The notes under the pieces are model-generated. The model was not told the origin of the DNA, did no database searches, and was given only the letters and a program-made list of their open reading frames with translations. Positions 51,839 to 61,778 of a DNA stretch of 63,909 bases are shown piece after piece (within the stretch, counting starts at the first letter, position 1; each line of letters starts with the position of its first letter). Source of the stretch: Magnetococcales bacterium (GTDB lineage Bacteria > Pseudomonadota > Magnetococcia > Magnetococcales > Magnetaquicoccaceae); NCBI GenBank assembly GCA_011089965.1, contig JAANAU010000019.1, forward strand, positions 1 through 63,909. The letters are read 5' to 3'. The translations under genes were made by a program, and so were the position numbers.

Positions 51839-52534
51839 ATGAACGGATTTGCCAAGGCGATTTATCTGTTGCCGATTCTGCCTTTGATCGTGAGTGGCTG
51901 CGGCATGACCCGTGCTGCGGAACGGCCTCCGGCCCCGATTGCCATCGTGCAACCGACCCCTCCGGAGACCTTGACCCCAAAGAAAGGGTCGATCTGGCAG
52001 ACCACGGATCGCAATACGTTGTTTCTGGATAACAAGGCGCGCAACGTGGGCGACGTGATCACGGTGAAGATCATTGAGAACGCCTCGGCAGAAAAAGATG
52101 CCACCACAGAGTTGAAACGCAACAACGACAACAGTATCGCCCTGGGTGGCGCCTTGGAGAATTCGTTGACATCATTGTTGAAGTCCAAAACGCCGTTGAA
52201 TGGACTTTCGGCCAACAGCCAGAACGATTTCAAGGGTGAAGGCAACACGACGCGCAAAAGCGAATTCAAGGCCACGGTCTCCTGTGTCGTGACCCAGGTG
52301 CTGGCCAATGGCAATCTGCGCATCGAGGGACGGCGGGATATCACCCTGAATCACGAGAATCAATTCATCATCCTTTCCGGGGTTATTCGTCCGGAAGACA
52401 TCGGTGCTGATAATTCTGTGACCTCGGCCCAGATTGCCGATGCCCGCATCGAGTTCTCCGGAGACGGGGATATCGACGATCAGCAGCGTCCGAGCTGGTT
52501 GGGTCGTTTCTTCTCCAACATTAATATTCTGTGA
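51839..52534 (+). CDS. flgH: Flagellar L-ring protein FlgH
   Basis: A 231-residue outer-membrane lipoprotein (signal with lipobox IVSGC). The core is GSIWQTTDRNTLFLDNKARNVGDVITVKIIENASAEKDAT, and RRDITLNHENQFIILSGVIRPEDI at the C-terminal half. The start at 51839 has GAGGGAG upstream. It forms the L ring around the distal rod. Confidence 0.96.
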   Translation: MNGFAKAIYLLPILPLIVSGCGMTRAAERPPAPIAIVQPTPPETLTPKKGSIWQTTDRNTLFLDNKARNVGDVITVKIIENASAEKDATTELKRNNDNSIALGGALENSLTSLLKSKTPLNGLSANSQNDFKGEGNTTRKSEFKATVSCVVTQVLANGNLRIEGRRDITLNHENQFIILSGVIRPEDIGADNSVTSAQIADARIEFSGDGDIDDQQRPSWLGRFFSNINIL

Positions 52535-53649
52535 TGGTCATGAAAATCATGCGCCGCCCGAATTGGATTCTGGCCCTGTTGATCGCGGCTCCGGCTTTGG
52601 TCCATGTTCCGCCCGTTGAGTCTGCCCGCCTGAAAGATGTGGTGGAAATCGAGGGGGTGCGGGACAACCCGTTGACCGGATTTGGTCTGGTCGTCGGTCT
52701 CAATGGCACAGGTGACTCCGGGGCTGCCTTTACCAACCAGTCTCTGAAGATGATGCTGGAGCGGATGGGCATCTCCGCAGAGCAGGGGGTCAAGGTCAAG
52801 AACGTGGCGGCTGTCATGGTCACGGCCACCTTGCCACCGTTTGCCCGGCAGGGCAGCCGTCTGGATGTCACGCTGTCGTCCCTGGGGGATGCCAAGAGTC
52901 TGCAAGGGGGTACACTCATCCTGACCCCGCTCAAGGGTGCGGATGGTCGCATTTATGCCGTGGCCCAGGGGCCGTTGGTGGTTGGCGGATTTTCTGCCGA
53001 GGGTGGTGGGGCTTCGGTGCAGAAGAACCATCCCACGGTGGGACGGATCGCTGGTGGTGCCACGGTGGAAAAAGAGATCGAGTTTGAACTCAACAAAGAG
53101 CAGCAGTTGCAGCTTTCGTTGCGCAATCCCGATTTCACGACTGCCAACCGGATCGTCCAGTCGATCAACGATGTGTTTGGTAAACCTTTGGCCAATGCCC
53201 GGGACTCCGGGACGATCCTGTTGACGGTTCCTGCCGATTATCAGGGGCGGGTGGTCAATTTTGTGTCGCGTCTGGAAGGGGTGCAGGTTGATCCGGATCA
53301 GCGGGCGCGAGTGGTGGTGAACGAACGGACCGGCACCATTGTGATGGGCGAGAATGTACGGGTTTCGACCGTGGCTCTGGCCCATGGCGGGTTGAGCATC
53401 AAGGTCAAAGAGACCCCCAAGGTCAGTCAGCCCAACATGTTGGCGCAGGGCAAAACCACGGTGACGCCGGATACCAATATTCAGGCTGTTGAAAAGGATG
53501 CGCGTGTTCTGGAAATGGAAGAAGGCGTCACCCTGGGTGATCTGGTGCGCGGGTTGAACAGCGTGGGCGTGACTCCGCGCGATCTGATCGCGATTTTGCA
53601 GTCGATCAAGGCAGCGGGCGCTTTGCAGGCCGATCTGGAGATCTTATGA
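52534..53649 (+). CDS. flgI: Flagellar P-ring protein FlgI
   Basis: A 371-residue periplasmic protein with a Sec signal (cut near ESARLKDV). The family block is ARLKDVVEIEGVRDNPLTGFGLVVGLNGTGDSG. The C-terminus has LNSVGVTPRDLIAILQSIKAAGALQADLEIL. Starts at 52531 (GTG), 52534 (ATG) and 52540 (ATG) are all possible; all overlap or abut the flgH stop. Its 3' end overlaps flgJ by 4 nt. Confidence 0.96.
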   Translation: MVMKIMRRPNWILALLIAAPALVHVPPVESARLKDVVEIEGVRDNPLTGFGLVVGLNGTGDSGAAFTNQSLKMMLERMGISAEQGVKVKNVAAVMVTATLPPFARQGSRLDVTLSSLGDAKSLQGGTLILTPLKGADGRIYAVAQGPLVVGGFSAEGGGASVQKNHPTVGRIAGGATVEKEIEFELNKEQQLQLSLRNPDFTTANRIVQSINDVFGKPLANARDSGTILLTVPADYQGRVVNFVSRLEGVQVDPDQRARVVVNERTGTIVMGENVRVSTVALAHGGLSIKVKETPKVSQPNMLAQGKTTVTPDTNIQAVEKDARVLEMEEGVTLGDLVRGLNSVGVTPRDLIAILQSIKAAGALQADLEIL

Positions 53650-54176
53650 GCGATCCTGTGGGTTTGGGTTCCTTGCCGCCGCAGCCGGCACCATTGGCGA
53701 AACCGGCCATGCCGTCGCTGTCGCGCGAGGATCAGCGTCGCCTGAATGAAGCCACCTCGGATTTTGAGGCCATGTTCATTCAGCAGTTGTTCAAGTCGAT
53801 GCGCCGGGCTGTGCCGGAAGCACAGAGCGGCACCCTGTTTGCCAAGAATGAGGGGGAGAAACTCTTTCGGGAGATGCTTGACACCGAATATGCCAAAAAC
53901 TTCAGTCGGGGTCGGAGCGGGCTTGGTTTGAAAGAGGCGATTTTCAAACAGGCGGTGACCCGATCCATGGCTCAGGCTGCGGATGTGCCAGCCGATGTGA
54001 ATCGTGTCAAGAGGGCAGAGAATTCCTTAAACGCTGTGACGCAATCGCCGATAGGTATGGCAGGGATGGCCAACCGGGGAGCACTTCCCGGTGGAGCTGC
54101 CCCATCCAATTTACCAGCGGCGGGCAATCCCCCTCGCGTCGGCCCCGTGGGTCCGGTTCATGGTGGAGACTCTTGA
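53646..54176 (+). CDS. flgJ: Rod-capping protein FlgJ, single-domain form
   Basis: A 176-residue protein carrying only the N-terminal rod-binding domain (SDFEAMFIQQLFKSMRRAVPEAQSG with EKLFREMLDTEYAKNFS). The C-terminal peptidoglycan hydrolase of the enterobacterial FlgJ is absent; a disordered, Pro/Gly-rich tail takes its place. A separate wall hydrolase would be needed for rod penetration, as in other alphaproteobacteria-like systems. Confidence 0.9.
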   Translation: MSDPVGLGSLPPQPAPLAKPAMPSLSREDQRRLNEATSDFEAMFIQQLFKSMRRAVPEAQSGTLFAKNEGEKLFREMLDTEYAKNFSRGRSGLGLKEAIFKQAVTRSMAQAADVPADVNRVKRAENSLNAVTQSPIGMAGMANRGALPGGAAPSNLPAAGNPPRVGPVGPVHGGDS

Positions 54177-54222
54177 TTGGAGCTTGACCGGGCCGGATCG
54201 GGATTGAAGGAATAATAAAGGC

Positions 54223-54531
54223 ATGGTCACCAGAATCAAAAGCGTGAATGTCGGACAGCTCGGACGGATCTCTCGCAAACGCACGGGAGGAAAGTCGGGC
54301 GCAGGGGTGGGAGGCAGCGGTGCGGCGCGTGCGGATGACGCCGAATTCTCTGCCGGAGCGCGGACCATGGGGTTGGCAGGCGAGGCCATCCATGCCGCTC
54401 CCGACGTGCGTATGGAGCTGGTGGAACCGATTCGTGAGGCATTGGCCGGAGGCCGTTATCAAGTCTCCAGTCTGGAAGTGGCGGATAAAATTTTGCGTCA
54501 GGTCTTGATGGAACGCAAGAAATCCATTTGA
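54223..54531 (+). CDS. flgM: Anti-sigma-28 factor FlgM
   Basis: A 102-residue protein with a glycine-rich disordered N-terminal half and the conserved C-terminal VRMELVEPIREALAGGRYQVSSLEVADKILRQVL, which binds FliA (sigma-28). It is exported through the hook to release FliA after hook completion. It lies 46 nt after flgJ and before flgN, an order that makes it part of the sigma-54-driven transcript. Confidence 0.92.
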   Translation: MVTRIKSVNVGQLGRISRKRTGGKSGAGVGGSGAARADDAEFSAGARTMGLAGEAIHAAPDVRMELVEPIREALAGGRYQVSSLEVADKILRQVLMERKKSI

Positions 54532-54553
54532 ATGGTTGGAGTGGCGTGTCAAG

Positions 54554-55069
54554 ATGTCAGCTTCGCCCTTTGATGCGGTTGCGGAGACCCAGCGGTTGGT
54601 CACGTTGCTGGATCCATTGATTGCTTTGTTCGAGCGTCTGTTGCCGCTTCTGGAACAGGAACGGCTCGCTTTGAAGAGCCGCAATCCCGAAGAGTTGGAG
54701 CTGGCTACGCGCAAGGTCGAAGAGTTGCTTCTGGAGATCAAGCGTCTGGATCAGGCGCGTCAGACCCAATCGTATCGCATGGGCATGGCGCTGGGTCTGA
54801 CCGGGGAAACGATGAATCTTCAGGAGCTGGACAAGGCCCTGGGTGGCAAAAGCGGATTGTTGGAGTATCGGCACAAACTGCGGACCATCGTTGAGCAGGC
54901 CGACCGCTCCAATCGCGAAAACCAGGCGATCTTCAAGGGGGTGCTGGTAGCCACCGAGACCATGTTGCGCGCCTTGAAGGGGAGTACCCAGGGTCAGGCC
55001 ACCTCCTACGACCGCCGGGGGTTCCGTCAGAGCGGACCTGGTTATCATTTTCTGTCCAAGCAGTTTTAG
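54554..55069 (+). CDS. flgN: Flagellar chaperone FlgN-like
   Basis: A 171-residue all-helical protein (LLDPLIALFERLLPLLEQERLALKSRNPEELELATRKVEELLLEIKRLD). FlgN is the chaperone of the hook-filament junction proteins FlgK and FlgL. Sequence identity in this family is low, so the call rests on size, helix pattern and the position after flgM. The start at 54554 is six codons inside the longest frame and is preferred for normal length. Confidence 0.8.
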   Translation: MSASPFDAVAETQRLVTLLDPLIALFERLLPLLEQERLALKSRNPEELELATRKVEELLLEIKRLDQARQTQSYRMGMALGLTGETMNLQELDKALGGKSGLLEYRHKLRTIVEQADRSNRENQAIFKGVLVATETMLRALKGSTQGQATSYDRRGFRQSGPGYHFLSKQF

Positions 55070-55111
55070 CACGCCATTGGCGACCTGGCCCCAGGGAGGG
55101 GATGTGACGAG

Positions 55112-55345
55112 ATGTTGATATTGACGCGCAGAATCGGTGAAAGCCTGAACATCGGCGATGAGATCAAGATCACCCTGCTGGGAATCAAGGGGAATCAGGT
55201 GCGCATTGGCATCGATGCTCCGCGCGATGTCGAGGTCCATCGGGAGGAGATCTACGACAAGATCAAACGCGAAACCCGCAAGGCCAATACCAAGATGTCG
55301 ATAGACACCCTGGATGCGGCATCGCGCATTCTCTCCAGAACCTGA
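55112..55345 (+). CDS. csrA: Carbon-storage/translation regulator CsrA
   Basis: A 77-residue RNA-binding protein: [48 protein letters not shown]. Key RNA-contact residues, including Arg6/Arg7 and the VHREEIY end, are present. It represses translation by covering ribosome sites with GGA. Linkage to the flagellar genes fits its role (often paired with FliW) in controlling flagellin synthesis. Several leaders in this operon carry AGGA/GGA sequences that CsrA could bind. Confidence 0.97.
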   Translation: MLILTRRIGESLNIGDEIKITLLGIKGNQVRIGIDAPRDVEVHREEIYDKIKRETRKANTKMSIDTLDAASRILSRT

Positions 55346-55359
55346 CCTCCCTGGCCCCC

Positions 55360-56943
55360 ATGGAACTGGAATCTCCGTGCCGGTTCTCGGAGTCCATGTA
55401 TTGGCAGTTGCAGGCGGAATATTTTCGTCAGGAGGGGCGCAGCGCCTGGAGCAGCGGGGCTGTTCCTTTTCGTGGCACTTCCAATCCCTTCATTGCCCAC
55501 GTTTATGCCCAGATCATTCTGGGCTTCCTGCATGATTTTGCCCGTTCCGACCGTAAAAAAAGCGCACAACCCGTCACCATTCTCGAACTGGGAGCTGGTC
55601 CGGGACGTTTTGGTTTTTTGTTGTTGCGCGCTTTGCACCAGGCGATCCATCAGGCCGGAGTGGGCAAACTGCCACGTTTTCAGTATGTGATGACCGATCT
55701 GGCGGATGCCAATGTGCAGTCGTGGTTGACGCACCCCCGGTTGCAGCCATTCTTTGAAAGCGGGATGCTCGATGTGGCCACGCTGGATGTGGCGGCACTG
55801 GATGCGTGCCGTTTGTACCACTCCGGTCACTCTCTGGAGAGCTGTTTGGGTGGTGCTCCGGTGATCGTGATTGCCAATTATCTGTTCGATGTCCTGGTCC
55901 ACGATGCCTTTCGGGTGGAAGCCGGCAAGCTGCATGAGGTGCGGGTCGGCCTGGAACAGGTGGAAGCCGAGACCGGTCACTCTGACAATCCCTCGACTCT
56001 GTTCCGGCAGTTGCGTTTTCGTCAGGAGAACGAGCCGATTGAGTTGCCCTATTATGTGGAAGCCGGATTCGATGCCATTCTGAACGACTATGTGAGCACG
56101 TTGCGTTCGGCGACTTTTCTCTTTCCTGTGGTTGGTTTGCGTTGTCTGGAGCGGTTGCGTCACTGGTCAGGTGGCTGCATGCTGCTCATGGTCAGTGACA
56201 AGGCGCGCATTCGCGCCGAGCAACTGGAAGGGCGAACCGGACTGAGCATGGCCTTCAGCGGCTCTTTGACCACCACGGTCAATCTGGATGCCGTGGCCCG
56301 CTGGGTTGGACATCGGGGCGGAACCACACTGGCACCTCTGGTTCCGGACAAAGGGTTTGATACCTACCTTTTTGGTATCGGGTTGCCCAAGGAGGGGCGG
56401 GCGACACGGTGGGCTTATCAGCGTCATGTGGTGGAGTTCGGGCCGCGTGCCTGGTTGGATCTGGTCAGTGATGCCGTGCGTCGCACAGAGCCGTGGTCCA
56501 TGAAGGCCTTGCTGGCCCATTTGCGTCTCTCCCATGCCGATCCCGAGCTGCTGGTGCGTCTGGAAGAGCCGCTGGTTACAGCCATGGCCGAAGCTGGTGA
56601 TCAGGAGCGGGCCATGCTGGTGCATCTGTTGCATCAGGCCTGGGACAACCATTTTGCCATTGGGGCGGGTGGGGATCCGGCGTTTGTGATCGGTCGGCTG
56701 TTGCGGCGGTTGAAACTGCCGGAGCAGGCATTACATTATTATCGTCTTTCTCAAGCCGAGCGCGGTGCTGCTCCGGCGTGTGATCTGCATATGGGGTTGT
56801 GTTGGGAGATGCTCGGTGAGCACGCCCAGGCGATCCATCACCATCGTTTGGCCCTTGAAGCCGGGCAGGCCGATTCCGGGGTATGTGCCGTGGCCCGCAA
56901 GGCATTGCTGCGTCTGGGCGCAGACCCAGGGGCAGACCCCTGA
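55360..56943 (+). CDS. SAM-dependent methyltransferase, MidA-like, with helical tail
   Basis: A 527-residue protein. The SAM-binding motif is TILELGAGPGRFGFLLLRAL, followed by a Rossmann core with YVMTDLADANVQSW and VIVIANYLFDVLVHDAFRV. This resembles the MidA/NDUFAF7 (DUF185) fold, in which the acidic and Asn/Tyr residues lie near the ligand, but I do not see the exact arginine-methylation signature. The C-terminal ~100 residues are helix pairs (TPR-like, HHRLALEAGQADSGVCAVARKALLRLGADP). It starts 14 nt after csrA and may be the last gene of the flagellar transcript. Confidence 0.75.
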   Translation: MELESPCRFSESMYWQLQAEYFRQEGRSAWSSGAVPFRGTSNPFIAHVYAQIILGFLHDFARSDRKKSAQPVTILELGAGPGRFGFLLLRALHQAIHQAGVGKLPRFQYVMTDLADANVQSWLTHPRLQPFFESGMLDVATLDVAALDACRLYHSGHSLESCLGGAPVIVIANYLFDVLVHDAFRVEAGKLHEVRVGLEQVEAETGHSDNPSTLFRQLRFRQENEPIELPYYVEAGFDAILNDYVSTLRSATFLFPVVGLRCLERLRHWSGGCMLLMVSDKARIRAEQLEGRTGLSMAFSGSLTTTVNLDAVARWVGHRGGTTLAPLVPDKGFDTYLFGIGLPKEGRATRWAYQRHVVEFGPRAWLDLVSDAVRRTEPWSMKALLAHLRLSHADPELLVRLEEPLVTAMAEAGDQERAMLVHLLHQAWDNHFAIGAGGDPAFVIGRLLRRLKLPEQALHYYRLSQAERGAAPACDLHMGLCWEMLGEHAQAIHHHRLALEAGQADSGVCAVARKALLRLGADPGADP

Positions 56944-56953
56944 GACGTGTGAT

Positions 56954-56992
56954 TCCTCCGGGAGGCTGTGGGAGATCCAGCCTCCCGGAGGA
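56954..56992. terminator. Strong stem-loop between convergent genes (probable bidirectional terminator)
   Basis: A perfect 14-bp stem (CCTCCGGGAGGCTG / CAGCCTCCCGGAGG, plus a T-A pair) with a 9-nt loop lies between the methyltransferase stop and the minus-strand DUF2892 stop. Neither side has a long T-run, so it may act by stability or with Rho. Confidence 0.6.
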
Positions 56993-56997
56993 GGTGT

Positions 56998-57192
56998 TCA
57001 TTTCGTCTCGCAGCCGCAGGTGCTGACGCCGAGCAACGGATAAAAGGGGCAGAACCGGAAGGCGCCGGTGAGCAGTGGGATCAGCCCGATCCAACCCCAA
57101 GGGGTTTTGGGGCCGACAAAGACCAGTGCGATCAGCACCAGACCGACGATGATGCGGGCGATTCGGTCGATTCCACCGACATTGGCTTTCAT
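56998..57192 (-). CDS. DUF2892-type (YgaP-like) small membrane protein
   Basis: A 64-residue protein. It has a short N-terminus (MKANVGGIDRIARIIVG), two hydrophobic segments (IVGLVLIALVFVG and WGWIGLIPLLTGAFRF) and a Cys-containing tail (FCPFYPLLGVSTCGCETK). The pattern N-V-G-x-x-D-R-x-x-R-I and the R-F-C-P-x-Y-x-x-L-G ending are diagnostic of the family. Its function is unknown; it often occurs beside rhodanese or sulfur-handling genes. Confidence 0.9.
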   Translation of the reverse strand: MKANVGGIDRIARIIVGLVLIALVFVGPKTPWGWIGLIPLLTGAFRFCPFYPLLGVSTCGCETK

Positions 57193-57333
57193 CTTTTTTC
57201 ATCTCCTTGGTAAATTATGTGAGTTGTGGATTGCATTGCATGACGAAGCAATGTTGATATGGATCGGTCATGAGGCCGGGAAGTTCCACAATTTTTCTGA
57301 GTTGTTTGTGTGTTTGGCGGTTGACCGTCTTGC

Positions 57334-60300
57334 CTATCGGTCCTGAGCCGGACGATACCACTCGGCTTCGTGATTGGACAAACGGCCCGTACCGATCCGG
57401 GAGGTGATGGCCTGGGTATCGATGCGGCGCCAACCCATGGCACCATCCGGGTTGTCATGGAAGAGGGTGGCGAGATGTACGCCGATCAACAGGGCACCCA
57501 GCGCCAGGAACAGGGTCAACAACCGGGTTGCGTTGGGTGAGGGGGGTGGGGAAGCGGAGGGTGGGACAGCCAGGCAGCGGTGACAGTGAAGACACTCCAG
57601 GTCAAAGGGGTGGTGGGCGTGCAGGTCGCACTGGTTGAAACGCCGTCGCGGGGCCAGATGGTCCAGCAGTGCGATTTTGTTGAACAAGGCGAGCAGGGTG
57701 CCCAGAGGGCAACCATATCGACACCAGAACCGGAAGAAGAACAGCGACGCCACCAGAAACAGGACCGCCGCTGCCAGCAGCCATGGGTTCAACTGATTGG
57801 CAAAGAAACCCTGCATGGGATTGAACGCGCTCCATTCGGGATTGCCGGTGACCCAGACCAGAACGACGGTTACAGCCAGCAGGAAAAAACGTCCGAGACG
57901 GGCGCGTTGAAGGAAGGCGGGGTGTGGGGAAGCGTGCCAGCCGAGTCGTTGCCCGATCCATGAAATCCACTCTTGCAAGGCCCCGAACGGGCAGAGCCAG
58001 GAGCAGTGGAACTGTCCCCAGGCCAAACCGCCCAGAATGGCCCCGGCCAGCAGGATCCAGATCACGGGTCGCGCCTCGAATGGGGGAAAGTGACCCAAGG
58101 CGAGATGGGCCAGATCCCGTTCGGTCAAGGCGCTGTTGTAGAGGGGACCGAGGATCCAGCAAGGTCAATAGCAGCATGCCCAGGCGTGCGCGCGGACGAT
58201 TCTGGCGATGCAAGAGGGTGGCGAGCAGCAGCAGGCCAAGGGTGAGCCAGGGAGCCGGGTGTTGATACCAGGGAGGGGTCTGGGTGGTATGGATGGGGGC
58301 CAAAGACCAGGAGAAATGGGCCAGAGAAGTGGCGGCATGGACTGTACGACGGATCGTTTCCAGGGCGGCCTGGCTGGTGATCGTGGCCCCGGAGAGGCCA
58401 TCCAGGGGTGGCATGGTCAGGGGGATGCGGGGCAGTTCCAGGCCGTGCAACCGGTACAGCCACGCTTCGATCCCCTGGATATAGGAAGGGGTTTCCCGCG
58501 ATGCAATCAGCCTCACCCCGCGCAGTGTGCCTGTGGCATCCAGGCTGACCAGGAGATTCAGGGGACCGGCAAACCCTTTGACCTCAGGGGCTACGCTGGC
58601 CGAGGCCAGGGTAATGGTTGGCGGTTGAGTTGTCCCGGATCCAAGATGGTGTGGAACCGGGCTGGTCTGGGTAACGAAGCGTTCGGAACCGCTGACCTGA
58701 GCCAGGGTGGTGTCATCGAAGCGGGTTTGGGGTTGGGGTGGTTCCGGGCGGGCGACACTGCCGAGAATCAGGGCCACCAGTACGGCCCAGGCGGTCAGCC
58801 ATGGCAGCACGCTGGAGCCGGAGTTGGCAAAGCGAGTTGTGATCCAGCGTGGCCAGCGCCAGGTGCGGTTCCAGGTCAGCAGGAGCGGCAGGGTGAACAG
58901 GGCCAGCCAGGCCAGCAATTGGCTGCTGCCGGTCATGCCGAGCATCGGCACCAGCAACCCTCCGGCCAATAGGGCGCCAAGCGCGCCCCCCAGATGATCG
59001 GCACTTTCGGCCAGACCGCCGCGTGAGGCCACATCCAGGCCAGAAGAGGCGGTCAGGCGCAGAGAGAGGGGAAAAGCTGTCCCTGCCAGACCGCCATTCA
59101 GGATGGCGAGCAGCACATGGAGTCCGGTGGCTGCCTCTGATCCCAGATGCCTGCTGCTGGCAGTGACGTCCGGAAAGAACCAGATGGCTCCGGCCAGAAG
59201 TATCATCAGGAGTGCCAGAGTGCGGGCGTGGTGGGTTGTGTGGCGTTCCCCCCAGAGGGCACCCAGGGCCAGACCTGCCATGAACACGCCGTTGAGCAGG
59301 GCCAGATGGCCGAAGAGATGGCCCACGCGCGCCTGAAAGGCCAGGAGGATCATCAGTTGCCAGGCCATGGCGATCCAGCCGACGATCATCAGGATCAGGG
59401 CTGCGCCCCAGCGCATAGGGTTCATGGTCGCCTGACCCGTTGCAAGCGGACGGCTGATGAGCCAGAACAGCAGGGCAATGGCCATCGGGGTCAGATAGGG
59501 CCACATGCCCAGTCGTTGCAGGGCAACGAGCCATGTCCCCATCTCGGAGTTGCTGTATTTGCTCCAGAGTACCATGTTATAGAAAAATGTGACCGGTTGC
59601 AGATCGGTATTGTGGGTGACATGCTCCTGTTGGAGGCGTTGACGGGTCTGCGCGGTGCGGTCGGGGGGCAGATGATGCAGAAAGATCTGTTCCGGAAGAG
59701 CGTGGTCATTTGGGTGGGTGGAGCGGTAACGTTCCATCAACTGTTCCGGGTCATCGGTGACGTTGCCTGAGTCTGACGAGCCGCAGAAGATCAACGGATC
59801 GCCCGGGATCGCGATCAGGCGTGCATGGACGGCGCGCAGGGTGTGCCACATGACTCCGCCATAGCTGCCAACCTCTTGGCCAAGATAGTTGGCCGCGCTG
59901 CTCACTCGGGTGCAGACTGCGCCGTTCGGGGTGAGCTGTCGGGCCAGTCGGGTGTGAAACTCTTTGGTAAAAAAGCGGTTCATGCGGGTTGAGGAGGGTT
60001 CGCCGTTCCAGACCAGAATCAAATCGAACCGCTCCTCGGCTGGGAGTTGTTGCATCCAGGCGCGGCCATCGCCAAAGTGGATCTTCAGTCGTGGATCATC
60101 CAGGGGGGTGCGCATGGCCGGAGGCAGGTGGGCCAGGATCCGTTCATGGGCCAGGCGATCCTCTTCCAGCAATGTGATGCGTTCCACGCCCGGGTAGCGC
60201 AACAGTTCTCCGGCCAGCCCGTCGGCCATGGTCCCAAACAGCAGGATGTGGCGCGGGGAGTGGGCCTGGGCATGCAGCAGGGCGGTTTCGATGGCCGTGC

Positions 60301-61129
60301 GCATGGGATTGGGAAAGGTGGTGGTGAGGAGACCGTCGTGGATCACGCTGGTTTGATCGCCACGGGTGGCCAGGGCGGTATGGCCGTAGCGGGTTTCGAG
60401 GGTGGTGATCAGGGTCAGGCCGGGATGCAGCCCCTGGAAACGCCACTGCTCCAATGTTTTGGTCAGTGGTGTGTTCCAGGGAGAAAAGGCGAGCAGAACT
60501 CCGGTCAGCGCCAGGATCAAACCAGAGATGCGCCATGGGATGGAGGCTGGTATCAGCCATGTGCTGGCTGCCATGGCGGTTGTGGTGACACCCAGGATGG
60601 CCACGGCTTCCAGACGTTCCACCAGGCCGAATACGAACAGCAGCGCACCGGCCAAGGCACCCAGGGCCTCATAGAGATAGAGCCGGGTCACAAGTCCGGT
60701 GGCCTGCATGCCCTGGCAGGCCATGGGAAAAAGATACCCCAGGATCCAGCCGATGGGAGCGGTCAGCAGCACGGCGGCCAGCATCAGACTGCCCATGGGC
60801 AGGATTGCGCCGACAGGTGGATCCCACAGATGACGCACCAGACGGATGGCGACCATCTCGCCGCCAAGGATGAGCGGCAGCATCAAAACCGGAATCAGCA
60901 TGGCAGCCGGGGAGAGGGTGGCACGCAGGCGTTGGGTGGCCTGATGCGCACCGATGGCAATCCAGAGCAGCCAGCCGCCATAAAAGGCACCGATACTGAT
61001 CTCATTGCCATGGAAGACCACCAGAAATTCACGCGCTAGAAGCGCCTGGGCGATCTGGGAGAAGCTTCCCAGGCCGAAAAACAGGGTCCAGAGTCGCCAG
61101 GTTGAGAGAGTGAGGTGGGTGGCATTCAT
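57334..61129 (-). pseudogene. Frameshifted giant fusion: spermidine-synthase-like membrane protein + FMN-binding + NosR-like ferredoxin
   Basis: One gene of ~1264 codons split by a +1 frameshift near 58156. Order: a polytopic N-terminus (~1-215); an aminopropyltransferase/spermidine-synthase-like domain (~230-450, HILLFGTMADGLAGELLRYPGVERITLLEED; RLKIHFGDGRAW); a second polytopic block (~500-790); an FMN_bind domain (~880-960) with covalent-flavin motif SGATIT; then, in the other frame, a NosR/NapH-like part with C-x3-C-P motifs FHCSWLCPFG and FWCRYGCPLG, and a poor ferredoxin motif ECLHCHRC. Removing one base in the GGATCC run restores a continuous helix (LLLTLL then ILGPLYNS). It is either a real mutation or a sequencing slip. 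The minus-strand start is ATG at 61129. Confidence 0.8.
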
Positions 61130-61234
61130 GAAAAACGAGCATAACCGAATTTTGTGTCAGGCACGAACCCTGTTTGGGCACCCGGGGTAAAAAACCAGGT
61201 GTTGCGTGCCGGACAGGCAGAGGGTGGAGTGGTC

Positions 61235-61654
61235 ATGGATTCTGGATTGTTCTCTTTGTTCGTGGCAGCACTGTTGGCTGCCACGATTTTGCCATTTTCG
61301 TCCGAGGCACTGCTGGCAGCCATGCTGTTGTCCGGAGAGTTTGACGATTGGCAGTTGTGGGGTGCGGCTACGATGGGCAATGTGTTGGGATCCCAGGTCA
61401 ACTGGGGGTTGGCACGTTACTGTCTTCATTTTCAGGAGCATCGCTGGTTTCCGATCCGAAAGGAGGCATTGCAGAGGGCTGGGGACCGTTTTCGGGCCTG
61501 GGGGGAGTGGAGTCTGGTGCTTTCCTGGGTGCCGGTGATCGGGGATCCTCTGACTTTTGCTGCCGGGCTGTTGGGGATGCCGTTGTGGCGTTTTACCGGC
61601 TGGGTTTTTCTGGGTAAGGGAGGGCGTTATTTGTTGGTATTATGGATATTGTAG
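61235..61654 (+). CDS. YqaA/DedA-like membrane protein
   Basis: A 139-residue inner-membrane protein with three to four hydrophobic segments. The sequences LPFSSEALLAAMLL, GNVLGSQVNWGLARY and VIGDPLTFAAGLLGMPLWRFTGWVFLGKGGRYLL match the YqaA (SNARE-associated Golgi/DedA-related) group. DedA-family proteins are linked to lipid flipping and envelope stress. The start at 61235 gives MDSGLFSLF; a 27-codon upstream extension is unlikely. It is divergent from the fusion gene. Confidence 0.85.
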   Translation: MDSGLFSLFVAALLAATILPFSSEALLAAMLLSGEFDDWQLWGAATMGNVLGSQVNWGLARYCLHFQEHRWFPIRKEALQRAGDRFRAWGEWSLVLSWVPVIGDPLTFAAGLLGMPLWRFTGWVFLGKGGRYLLVLWIL

Positions 61655-61724
61655 CGGGGCGATGTTTGATTATGACCAAACGCGGCAAGGCAGCTGGAAA
61701 GCCCGATACGGTTATTAATAAACT

Positions 61725-61748
61725 ATTGATATTGATATTGATATTGAT
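61725..61748 (+). repeat. Hexanucleotide microsatellite (ATTGAT)4
   Basis: Four tandem ATTGAT units in an A/T-rich intergenic stretch. The 410-nt gap 61655-62064 otherwise holds the fragment described next and no other clear gene. Length changes here could alter promoter spacing upstream of the glycosyltransferase. Confidence 0.8.
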
Positions 61749-61778
61749 ATAAAATATCGCATATCTCACGATCCTCTC

